In this document: piece by piece, positions 57,162 to 64,000 of the stretch
Numbering within the stretch: the stretch's first letter is position 1
Layout of the letters: each line of letters starts with the position of its first letter
Assembly: GCF_027271155.1 (NCBI RefSeq)
Contig: NZ_CP114542.1
Location: forward strand, 1,240,001 to 1,304,000
DNA: 64,000 nucleotides
Source: Brevundimonas subvibrioides
GTDB lineage: Bacteria; Pseudomonadota; Alphaproteobacteria; Caulobacterales; Caulobacteraceae
Direction: 5' to 3'
Notes under the pieces: model-generated
What the model saw: only the letters and a program-made list of their open reading frames with translations
The model's database searches: none
What the model was told of the DNA's origin: nothing
Position numbers and translations under genes: made by a program

Positions 57162-57829
57162 TCCTGGTCGCGGTTGCCGAACACGGACGCGGCTGTGGGT
57201 TCGGCGGTGCGCCGCTCGCGCTCCTCGGGTACGAATTCCGGCTCGACGGGTTCCGGAGCGATCGGCTCCAGGGCCGGTCCGCCCTTTTTGGCGTCGTCGC
57301 GGTTCTTCTTTTCGGCCGCCTTGGAGATCAGGTCGTCCAGCACCAGCTGACCGACGAGGCCCAGGGTCACCGGATCGACCGGCTTGATGTTGGGGCTGTT
57401 CCAGTGGGTGCGGTTGCGCACGCTGTCGATCGTCGACTTGGTGGTGCCCAGCAGTTTGGCGATCTGGGCGTCGGTCACCTCGGGGTGGTTCTTGACGAAC
57501 CAGCTGATGGCGTCCGGCCGGTCCTGACGACGCGAGACCGGCGTGTATTTCGGCGCGGGCTTGTTGGTCTTCAGCAGTTCGGCGTGGCGGCTGACGATCG
57601 CGGTCATCCGATACGTTTCGTCGGCCTGGGCCTTGTCCAGTTCCTCGCGGGTCAGCTGACCGCCCGTGATCGGATCGACGCCCCGGATGTCGCGGGCCAC
57701 GTCGCCGTCGGCGATGCCGCGCACCTCCAGCGGGTGCAGGCCGCAGAAGGCGGCGATCTGCTCGAACGTCAGAGAGGTGTTGTCGACCAGCCAGACGGCG
57801 GTCGCCTTGGGCATCAGGATGTCGGTCAT
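57149..57829 (-). CDS. trcR: DUF1013 / TrcR-family cell-cycle transcriptional regulator
   Basis: A 226-aa DUF1013 protein (PF06242). The N-terminal ~165 residues hold two HTH-like regions, LTFEQIAAFCGLHPLEVRGIA and EVTDAQIAKLLGTTKSTIDSVRN; the C-terminus is acidic and disordered. Members in Caulobacterales are annotated as TrcR, linked to cell-cycle transcription. Conserved across alphaproteobacteria. The function here rests on homology only. Confidence 0.85.
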   Translation of the reverse strand: MTDILMPKATAVWLVDNTSLTFEQIAAFCGLHPLEVRGIADGDVARDIRGVDPITGGQLTREELDKAQADETYRMTAIVSRHAELLKTNKPAPKYTPVSRRQDRPDAISWFVKNHPEVTDAQIAKLLGTTKSTIDSVRNRTHWNSPNIKPVDPVTLGLVGQLVLDDLISKAAEKKNRDDAKKGGPALEPIAPEPVEPEFVPEERERRTAEPTAASVFGNRDQDYRA

Positions 57830-58045
57830 GGGCGGTGGTCCCGAAAGTGTGCGAGGGCCCGGCGATCCCGGGCTCCGGATACGACGGCGCCCGGCCTTTC
57901 GACCGGGCGCTTGATGCTGGCGATATAGTCCGTTTCGCGCGAAAAGAAAACGACGTCCTGCAGCGGCATACAGCTACGGTTCATCCAGACTGTAAAACAA
58001 TGGGACATCGGATGCGCAAGGCATCTTCCCCGGAGGAGGAAAACC

Positions 58046-58747
58046 ATGAAGACGATCGCTCTCATCGCCGCCAGTGCCGTTCTGGCCACGGCCGGTGTCG
58101 TGGCGGTGCCGGACGCGGCCGAGGCCCAGTCGCGGGGCGCACCGCGCGGCAGCTATGCCCAGACCTGTTCCGGGGCCTATGTGAACCAGGGGCGGCTCTA
58201 TGCCGACTGCCTGGACACGCGGAGCCGGGCGCGGTCGAGCTCGATCGAACTGGCGCCCTGTTCGTCCAGCGACATCGCCAACATGGACGGTCTGCTGGCG
58301 TGCGGTGACCTTCGGGGTCGTTTTGAAAACAACGCCGGTGGCGGTGGCTGGAACGGCGGCGGTAACAATGGCGGCGGCAACAACGGCGGCGGTTGGGGCG
58401 GTGGCGGCAACAACGGCGGCGGCTGGGGCGGCGGCGGCAACAACGGCGGGGGCGGCTGGAACGGCGGCGGCAGCAGCGGCGGCCGCAACAGCATCACCGT
58501 CTTCGCCGATCGCGACTATCGCGGCGCGTTCCAGACGTTCCGGGGCGAGCAGTACAATCTGTCCAACACAGACTTCAACGACCAGATCAGCTCGATCCAG
58601 TTGAACGGCCCGTGGGAGGTGTGTTCGGACTCCGGCTTCCGCGGCTATTGCCAGGTCATCGAGGGCAATGTGCGCAACCTGAACAACACCGGCCTGAACG
58701 ACCGGATTTCCTCGATGCGGCCCTTGCGCGGCGGCGGTCGCTACTAG
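58046..58747 (+). CDS. Secreted CVNH-like / beta-gamma-crystallin-like protein with Gly/Asn-rich linker
   Basis: A 233-aa exported protein with signal peptide (ending PDAAEA-Q) behind a perfect GGAGGAGG ribosome site. Residues ~33-95 (SYAQTCSGAYVNQGRLYADC, then SIELAPC) look like a cyanovirin-N-homology domain. Residues ~97-147 are a GGGNNGGGWG-type low-complexity linker. Residues ~148-230 form two Greek-key units of a beta/gamma-crystallin-like domain (ITVFADRDYRGAFQTF and VCSDSGFRGYCQVIEG). It could bind glycans or calcium outside the cell; this is inference. Its stop overlaps the stop of the convergent oxidoreductase. Confidence 0.78.
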   Translation: MKTIALIAASAVLATAGVVAVPDAAEAQSRGAPRGSYAQTCSGAYVNQGRLYADCLDTRSRARSSSIELAPCSSSDIANMDGLLACGDLRGRFENNAGGGGWNGGGNNGGGNNGGGWGGGGNNGGGWGGGGNNGGGGWNGGGSSGGRNSITVFADRDYRGAFQTFRGEQYNLSNTDFNDQISSIQLNGPWEVCSDSGFRGYCQVIEGNVRNLNNTGLNDRISSMRPLRGGGRY

Positions 58748-59715
58748 ACCGTCAGGACGATCTTGCCGACGTGCTCGCCCGCTTCCAGCCGGAGGTGGGC
58801 GAGACCGGCCTGGTCCAGCGGAAAGGTGGCGTCGATCGGCGGGCGCACCTGGCCGGATGCGACCCAGGGCCAGGCGCGGGCCTCGATGGCGGCGGCGAGG
58901 CGTGCCTTTTCGTTCGCCGGGCGGCGGCGGAGGGTCGAACCCGTCAGGGTCGCCTGTTTCATCATGACCTTGCCCAGCTCGATCCGGGACAGGCCGCCGG
59001 TCAGCGTCGCGATCACGACCCAGCGGCCGAAGGGCCTGAGCGCGTCCAGGTTCAGCCCGGCATAGTCTGCGCCGACCATGTCGAGGATGACGTCGGCCCC
59101 GCCAGCATCAGCGATTCCCTGCGCCAGATCGCCTGAGGTGGCATCAAGACTGACATCCGCCCCCAGATCGAGCGCGGCCCTGGCCTTGGCGGCCCCGCGG
59201 GAGGTTGCGATGACGCGGGCCCCAGCGGCCTTGGCCATCTGGATCGCCATGACACCGATGCCCGAGGTGGCACCGTGGACCAGCAGGGTTTCTCCGGCCG
59301 CGAGGTGCCCGCCCTCGAAGACGTTCGTGAAGACCGTGAACAGGGTCTCGGGCAGGGCGGCGGCCTGGACGAAATCGATGTCATCGGGGACGGGCAGGGC
59401 ATGGCGGGCGTCGACGACGGCGTATTCGGCATAGCCGCCGCCGCCCAGAAGCGCGCAGACCCGGTCGCCGGTCGTCCAGCGGGATACGCCATCGCCGACC
59501 TGATCGACCGTGCCGGCGACCTCCAGTCCCATGATGTCCGAGGCCCCCGGTGGAGGCGGATAGGCCCCGATCCGTTGCAGCAGGTCCGGCCGGTTCACCC
59601 CGGCGGCGGCGACGCGGATGCGGATTTCACCGGGCCCCGCCTGCGGGTCCGGGCGCTCGGCGATCTGCAGCGCGTCGGCTGGCCCGGAGCCGCCCTTGAT
59701 CTCGATCACCCGCAT
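58744..59715 (-). CDS. NAD(P)H quinone oxidoreductase, PIG3-like MDR family
   Basis: A zinc-free medium-chain dehydrogenase/reductase (323 aa). The substrate domain carries VNRPDLLQRIGAYPPPPGAS and GLEVAGTV; the Rossmann domain carries LVHGATSGIGVMAIQMAK and ATSRGAAKA. This fits PIG3-type quinone oxidoreductases using NADPH. The ATG at 59715, with AGGGAA upstream, is preferred over a TTG at 59736. Divergent from the DUF1192 gene. Confidence 0.88.
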   Translation of the reverse strand: MRVIEIKGGSGPADALQIAERPDPQAGPGEIRIRVAAAGVNRPDLLQRIGAYPPPPGASDIMGLEVAGTVDQVGDGVSRWTTGDRVCALLGGGGYAEYAVVDARHALPVPDDIDFVQAAALPETLFTVFTNVFEGGHLAAGETLLVHGATSGIGVMAIQMAKAAGARVIATSRGAAKARAALDLGADVSLDATSGDLAQGIADAGGADVILDMVGADYAGLNLDALRPFGRWVVIATLTGGLSRIELGKVMMKQATLTGSTLRRRPANEKARLAAAIEARAWPWVASGQVRPPIDATFPLDQAGLAHLRLEAGEHVGKIVLTV

Positions 59716-59776
59716 GCGGCGTTCCCTGTCTTGCAATCGTCCGTGTCCGGGCGCTCAAATGGGGCGTTTTCCGACG

Positions 59777-60001
59777 ATGGCCAAGGAGGCGACGGTGAGT
59801 TTCGAAGATCTCGATCCCCGGCCGCAGCGCGGGGCGATGCTGACGGCGCTGGGTCGAGAGGACCTGGACCTGTATTCCGTCGAGGAACTGAACGAGCGGA
59901 TCGCGGCCCTGACCGGCGAGATCGACCGCGCCAGGGCCGCGATCGCCGGAAAGAATGCCAAGAAATCGGCGGCGGACGCCCTGTTCAACTTCGAGTCCTG
60001 A
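59777..60001 (+). CDS. DUF1192 family small protein
   Basis: A 74-aa protein with LYSVEELNERIAALTGEIDRARAAIAGK, the DUF1192 coiled-coil pattern. Function unknown. The GTG at 59795 has AAGGAGG five bases upstream and may be the true start, giving 68 residues; ATG at 59777 is the other candidate. It precedes rcdA by 99 bases. Confidence 0.8.
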   Translation: MAKEATVSFEDLDPRPQRGAMLTALGREDLDLYSVEELNERIAALTGEIDRARAAIAGKNAKKSAADALFNFES

Positions 60002-60100
60002 TGTCATTCCGCCGCGACCCGATCCGTGGCATGGCCGTTGCAGGCGAAACGGCTGCGGTGCCGATACGGCCCGACGAAACAGCGGACGTCGATCGTTTTC

Positions 60101-60628
60101 ATGAGTATGGTTGAGTTGATGGCGAGCGACGAGGAACAGTCGGCGGTGCGGTCGCGGGCAGGCGAGGTGCGCGATTTCGCGCGCTCCGAACTGTTCGAGC
60201 GGACCTTTCAGGAAGGCATGGACCTGGTCGAGGAGACCGCCGCCTATCTGGACGGCGATGGACGGCGCGAATCCAGGCTGCTGTCGCGCGCCTCGGCCCT
60301 GGCCTATGCGGGCGAGAGCATGAAGCTGACCACCCGGCTGATGCAGATCGCGTCCTGGCTCCTGGTGCAGCGGGCCGTACGCGAGGGCGACATGGCGCCC
60401 GAGGCCGCCTGCGACGCCCGCTATCGCCTGACCGAGCGCAAGGTCGAGACGGAGCCGACCCATCCGGAAATCCCGATCGCCCTGGTCGAATACCTGGTGC
60501 GGACCGAGAAGCTGCACGACCGGGTGCTGTACCTGGATCGTCGCCTGTATCTGGACGCTCCGGCCGAGCCCGACACCAATCCGGTACTGAGCCAGATGGG
60601 CCTGCTGGAAGCCGCGTTCCGGCTCTAG
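60101..60628 (+). CDS. rcdA: RcdA-family protein (DUF1465), regulator of CtrA degradation
   Basis: A 175-aa helical protein matching Caulobacter RcdA: GMDLVEETAAYLDGDGRRES, SALAYAGESMKLTTRLMQIA and SWLLVQRAVREGDM. RcdA is an adaptor in the ClpXP-CpdR-PopA hierarchy that targets CtrA for degradation at the G1-S transition. The start is ATG at 60101 or one of the next in-frame ATGs. Its presence ties the window to a Caulobacter-type cell cycle. Confidence 0.9.
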   Translation: MSMVELMASDEEQSAVRSRAGEVRDFARSELFERTFQEGMDLVEETAAYLDGDGRRESRLLSRASALAYAGESMKLTTRLMQIASWLLVQRAVREGDMAPEAACDARYRLTERKVETEPTHPEIPIALVEYLVRTEKLHDRVLYLDRRLYLDAPAEPDTNPVLSQMGLLEAAFRL

Positions 60629-60631
60629 ATC

Positions 60632-62197
60632 CTACGGCCCGACGTCGTTGGCGACGCGCGCGCCGTCGTCGACGACAGTCGGCAGGCTGACCGCGATGCC
60701 TAGGGCCTCGGCCAGCTTCTGGTCGCGGCTATAGATGTCCTCGCGGAAGGCCACGCGGCCCTGACCGTCGACGAAGGCGGTCCAGTAGAGCAGGCGCACG
60801 GTGATTTCGCGGCCGGTCTGGATGCGCCGGGTCTCGCGGGTCTGCTGGGCCGTGTCGAACTCGGCCAGCAGCGTCGGATCGGGCGCGAGCAGGATCCGCG
60901 CGAACTCCACCGCATTCTGCACCCGGACACAGCCGTGCGACCGCTGGCGGGTCGACAGGTTGAAGGCCGCCTTGGACGGCGTGTCGTGCAGGAAGATGGC
61001 GTAGCTGTCGCGCAGCTCGAACTTCACATAGCCGAGGGCGGCGGTCGGGCCGGCGCGCTGGATGACCTGGCCGTTCTGCACATACATGTTCTGGCTGGCC
61101 AGATAGGCCGGTCCGCGCGGCAGGATCTCGCGCCGCGCGATGCCGGCGGGCACATACCAGGGCGGATTGGCCACGACCGAGGCGAACGGCTTTTCGAGGC
61201 TCGGCGTCTGGGTCGCGGGCGCGCCGCACACGACGCGGTTGGAGTGAACGGGGCGACCGTCCTTCCAGTAGACCATGATGGCGGCGGCGGTGTTGACCTC
61301 GATCCGTTCGGGATTGAGCTCGCGCTTCAGCCAGCGGCGACGTTCGAGGTTGAGCGCGATCTGGCGGGCCCGGTCTTCGGCCGAGGCCCCCAGAGAACTC
61401 TGCGTGCCCGCGCCGATCCGGCCGTCGGGGGCCAGGCCGTGCCGGGCCTGGAAGCCCCGGACGGCCGTCTGGAGTTCAGGGCCATAGACCAGGCCCTGGG
61501 CCGTCAGGCGGGTGCCGTCGGCCTCCGACAGGTCGCCTTCTGCCACCAGACGCTGGATGATGATGGGCACGCGGGTGTCGCTGTTGCCCGGCTCGATCGC
61601 GGCTCCCGCACGGAACCGCGCCCAGCCGCCGTTGCGGATGATGCGGCGATAGCGAACGTATCCGGCCGACAGATTGTTGTAGCCGATGTCGGTCGGGGCC
61701 AGGCCGTCGAACCATTCGACGACCTTGTTCTGGACCATGGCGTCGTTCAGCCCGGCGGGCAGATCGACGACGTTCTTCTGCATTTCCCACAGGTCTTCGA
61801 CCGATTCCGGACGCACCCGGCCCCGGGCCAGGACGCCGGCATAGGCCATGGCCGCGCCCGTAGTCCGCACGTCGGCGCTGGCGGGATCAGCGGCCAGCCC
61901 CACGAAATCGAAGAAGTCCGACTTGGCCAGACCATGACGCTCGGCCCGGTTCGACGCTTCGTTCAGCCTGCGCAGACGGTCGGTGTTCCACACCGGGCGC
62001 CAGCCATTGAGTTCGTAGAAGGCCCGCACGTCCGCCTGTACGGCCTGGGGCAGGCGACCGATCTGGTCGCTGTAGGCGGTGTAATAGGGGCTGTTGATCG
62101 AATTGGCCTGGGCCAGCTGTGCCGGGACCGTCTGGGCCGAGGCCCCGCCGGCCAGCGCCGCCGCGGCCACGCCGAGGGTCAATTCACGTCGATTCAT
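60632..62197 (-). CDS. L,D-transpeptidase with peptidoglycan-binding domain (YcbB/LdtD-like)
   Basis: A 521-aa periplasmic enzyme. The N-terminus MNRRELTLGVAAAALAGGASA is a signal, with an RR pair. A scaffold domain precedes a PG-binding unit (LQTAVRGFQARHGLAPDGRIG), and the YkuD catalytic domain follows, with nucleophile C423 in RSHGCVRV. Layout and length match LdtD/YcbB, which forms 3-3 crosslinks. The ATG at 62197 is the first giving the signal. It converges with rcdA, with a 3-base gap. Confidence 0.92.
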   Translation of the reverse strand: MNRRELTLGVAAAALAGGASAQTVPAQLAQANSINSPYYTAYSDQIGRLPQAVQADVRAFYELNGWRPVWNTDRLRRLNEASNRAERHGLAKSDFFDFVGLAADPASADVRTTGAAMAYAGVLARGRVRPESVEDLWEMQKNVVDLPAGLNDAMVQNKVVEWFDGLAPTDIGYNNLSAGYVRYRRIIRNGGWARFRAGAAIEPGNSDTRVPIIIQRLVAEGDLSEADGTRLTAQGLVYGPELQTAVRGFQARHGLAPDGRIGAGTQSSLGASAEDRARQIALNLERRRWLKRELNPERIEVNTAAAIMVYWKDGRPVHSNRVVCGAPATQTPSLEKPFASVVANPPWYVPAGIARREILPRGPAYLASQNMYVQNGQVIQRAGPTAALGYVKFELRDSYAIFLHDTPSKAAFNLSTRQRSHGCVRVQNAVEFARILLAPDPTLLAEFDTAQQTRETRRIQTGREITVRLLYWTAFVDGQGRVAFREDIYSRDQKLAEALGIAVSLPTVVDDGARVANDVGP

Positions 62198-62283
62198 GGT
62201 CGTGTCGCTCTGTGTTCGACGCCGCGTTGAACCCGGCGTTCGCGCCCCGGTATCGAACCGCTGCATGTTATCGACGTTCCGCC

Positions 62284-62320
62284 CAAACAAAAAGCGCCGG
62301 TCGAGAAACCGGCGCTCTTC
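62284..62320 (-). terminator. Rho-independent terminator after rpmE
   Basis: On the minus strand, GAGCGCCGGTT-TCTCG-ACCGGCGCTT is followed by TTTTGTTTG, downstream of the rpmE stop and upstream of the L,D-transpeptidase start. Confidence 0.85.
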
Positions 62321-62345
62321 GTGTCGTCCGTGCCGCAGTTTGCGA

Positions 62346-62570
62346 CTACTTCTTGATGAAGCCGCCGAACTTGTTGTTGAAGCGCGAAACGCGGCCGCCG
62401 CGATCCAGCATCTGCTGATTGCCGCCGGTCCAGGCCGGGTGCGTCGACGGATCGATGTCCAGGTTCAGCACGTCGCCTTCCTTGCCGTAGGTCGAACGCG
62501 TTTGGTACGTCGTGCCATCGGTCAGGGTGACGGTGATGAAGTGGTAGTCGGGGTGCGTATCGGCCTTCAT
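62346..62570 (-). CDS. rpmE: 50S ribosomal protein L31
   Basis: Ribosomal protein bL31 (74 aa), beginning [19 protein letters not shown] with [10 protein letters not shown] later. It lacks the CxxC zinc motif of the zinc-binding L31 form, as is usual for the alphaproteobacterial type. The ATG at 62570 gives the family length. It has its own terminator. Confidence 0.96.
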   Translation of the reverse strand: MKADTHPDYHFITVTLTDGTTYQTRSTYGKEGDVLNLDIDPSTHPAWTGGNQQMLDRGGRVSRFNNKFGGFIKK

Positions 62571-62756
62571 GGTCGTGTTCCAGTCTCTGTACGCGATGAC
62601 GATGCCGACCGTCGGTGCGTGTGCATTTTTTGGCGCTAACGCTCGGCTCGCGGAGCCTCGCTGCTTTAGCTGGATAAGAAAACCCGCCAGAAGGTCCAGC
62701 GGGAATGAGCGGCGGCGTTTACACCGGGGGGCCTTTGGGAGCAAGAGGCGCGCACC

Positions 62757-64000
62757 ATGACAGACAGTGCCGCGCCGAACCGTGATTCCATGACAGGACA
62801 GGCGGAGGCGGCCGGGCGTCCCGGTGCCGGTGCCATCCTGGTCGAACAGATCGGCGAGGCCAAGCAGCGCCGTGCCAAGGGTCGCAGCGTCAAGCCCTTG
62901 CTGCGCCTGTGGCCCTATCTGTTGCGGCACCGGCTGAACGCCCTGTTCGCCATGTTCTGGCTGCTGGGCTCCACGGCCGCCTCCCTGGCCCTGACCGGGA
63001 CGGCGCGGGGGGCCATCGACCACGGGTTCGACAACGGCGGCCAGGACATTGATCGCTGGTTCCTGATCCTGGGCCTGAACGCGGTCGTTCTGGGTGTCGC
63101 CACCGCCGTCCGTTATTTCTATGTCACCAAGACGGGCGAGAGGGTCGTGGCCGATCTGCGCAAGGGCCTGTTCGACCGCATCCTGACGCTCGATCCGTCC
63201 TTCTTCGCGCAGATGCGGACGGGAGAGGTGCTCAGCCGGCTGACGACCGACATCGCCCTGGTGGAGACGCTCCTGACGACGTCGGTGTCGTTCGCCCTGC
63301 GGAACTTCCTGACCCTGCTGGGTGGAGTGGCCCTGCTGTTCGTGGTCAGCCCCAAGCTGACCGGGCTGGTGCTTCTGACCGCGCCCATCCTGATCGCGCC
63401 GATCTTCATTTTCGGCCGGTCGGTGCGGAAGCTGACCGTCAGGTCCCAGGACCGGTTCGCCAATGCCGTCGGCTTCGCGGGCGAGAGCGTCGACGCCATC
63501 GAGACGGTCCAGGCTTTCGGACGCGTCCAGAGTGCCATCGACCGGTTCGGGGCGGTGGTCGAGGAAGCGTTCGGCGTGTCGCTGGTTCGCATGAAGGCGC
63601 GGGCCTGGATGACGGCGGTCATCATCGTGGTGGTGTTCGGCGGGGTGACTTTCGTGCTGTGGCTGGGTGCCCAGGACGTGGCCCGGGGCGTGATGACGCC
63701 GGGGGCCCTGCTGCAGTTCGTGCTGCTGTCGGTCTTCACGGCGGCGGCGGTCGGGGCGCTGGGCGAAAGCTGGGGCGACGTGCAGAAGGCGTCGGGGGCC
63801 ATGGAGCGGATCGACGAGCTGATGCGGGCGACCCCTTCGATCGCGCCGCCCGCCCACCCCGTGGCCCTTCCGAGACCCGCCGAGGGCCGGGTCGCCATGG
63901 CAGGCGTGCGGTTCGCCTATCCGGGCCGCCCGGATCTGCCGGCGCTGAAGGGCTTCGATCTGGCGGTGCAGCCGGGCGAGACGGTGGCTCTGGTCGGTCC
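62757..64000 (+). CDS. ABC transporter, fused permease/ATP-binding (exporter type), 3' end outside window
   Basis: Codons for the first 414 residues are present. The transmembrane domain (~60-360) has the exporter pattern [20 protein letters not shown] and [21 protein letters not shown], as in MsbA-like and LmrA-like half-transporters. The ATP-binding domain starts near [16 protein letters not shown], and the window stops at VALVGP, the beginning of Walker A. The ATG at 62757 is preceded by a weak ribosome site. It is divergent from rpmE. Substrate cannot be told; lipid or drug export is usual for this class. Confidence 0.9.
   Translation, partial: MTDSAAPNRDSMTGQAEAAGRPGAGAILVEQIGEAKQRRAKGRSVKPLLRLWPYLLRHRLNALFAMFWLLGSTAASLALTGTARGAIDHGFDNGGQDIDRWFLILGLNAVVLGVATAVRYFYVTKTGERVVADLRKGLFDRILTLDPSFFAQMRTGEVLSRLTTDIALVETLLTTSVSFALRNFLTLLGGVALLFVVSPKLTGLVLLTAPILIAPIFIFGRSVRKLTVRSQDRFANAVGFAGESVDAIETVQAFGRVQSAIDRFGAVVEEAFGVSLVRMKARAWMTAVIIVVVFGGVTFVLWLGAQDVARGVMTPGALLQFVLLSVFTAAAVGALGESWGDVQKASGAMERIDELMRATPSIAPPAHPVALPRPAEGRVAMAGVRFAYPGRPDLPALKGFDLAVQPGETVALVG

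Noticed and set aside
58335..58490. Regular GGCGGC/AACAAC repeats as a CRISPR or minisatellite element
   Set aside because: They are in frame within a secreted protein and encode a Gly/Asn linker.

Overview
The window is a 64 kb stretch of high-GC chromosome from an alphaproteobacterium of the Caulobacterales, most likely Brevundimonas or a close relative. The support is the FtsZ tail ending in an EIPSFLRRLAN-type peptide, homologues of RcdA and of TrcR (DUF1013), a separate F0 ATP synthase operon with b and b' subunits, and the general gene style. No plasmid, prophage or complete insertion sequence is visible. It is mostly core genome with a few accessory inserts.

Layout: 0-3.4 kb holds the end of ftsZ, lpxC, a secreted M28 peptidase and tRNA-Leu. 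3.5-8.7 kb is a propionyl-CoA carboxylase locus (pccB, pccA) containing a TIR-domain gene that looks foreign and sits exactly at the start codon of a small phosphatase gene. 8.7-13.3 kb has ispH, a secreted conserved protein, argS and a purine deaminase. 13.4-18.3 kb is the glycine cleavage operon (gcvT-H-PA-PB) behind a tandem glycine riboswitch, followed by a MntA/HepT-type toxin-antitoxin pair and an SDR oxidoreductase (18.4-20.1 kb). 20.3-25.8 kb is accessory: a metallopeptidase, an AraC regulator, and a PhoD phosphatase plus TonB receptor flanked by two copies of the 3' end of atpF. 26-28.6 kb is the F0 operon (atpI-B-E-F'-F, minus strand).

28.9-39.3 kb is housekeeping: tgt (with an eroded zinc site), ubiX, two YdcH-like small proteins, a GGDEF protein, purEK, coaD, two tandem periplasmic cyclophilins, a Ppx/GppA phosphatase, hspQ and phhA. 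39.7-46.7 kb is a minus-strand arginine succinyltransferase (AST) region: a 2-oxoglutarate permease, astB, astD, astA and an M20 hydrolase, without astC or astE. 48-54.1 kb is the tamA/tamB translocation pair. 54.2-64 kb has a hybrid histidine kinase, tRNA-Lys, trcR, a CVNH-like/beta-gamma-crystallin-like secreted protein, a quinone oxidoreductase, DUF1192, rcdA, an L,D-transpeptidase, rpmE and the start of an ABC exporter.

Palindromic intergenic repeats (about 1.7, 6.5, 15.3, 30.0, 39.4 and 45.4 kb) recur at gene ends, and in two cases supply the C-terminus and stop codon of the gene before them. The most interesting points are the scarless TIR insertion in the pcc operon, the atpF-flanked phoD/TonB cassette, the degenerate zinc site of Tgt, and an AST pathway in which an M20 enzyme may stand in for AstE.
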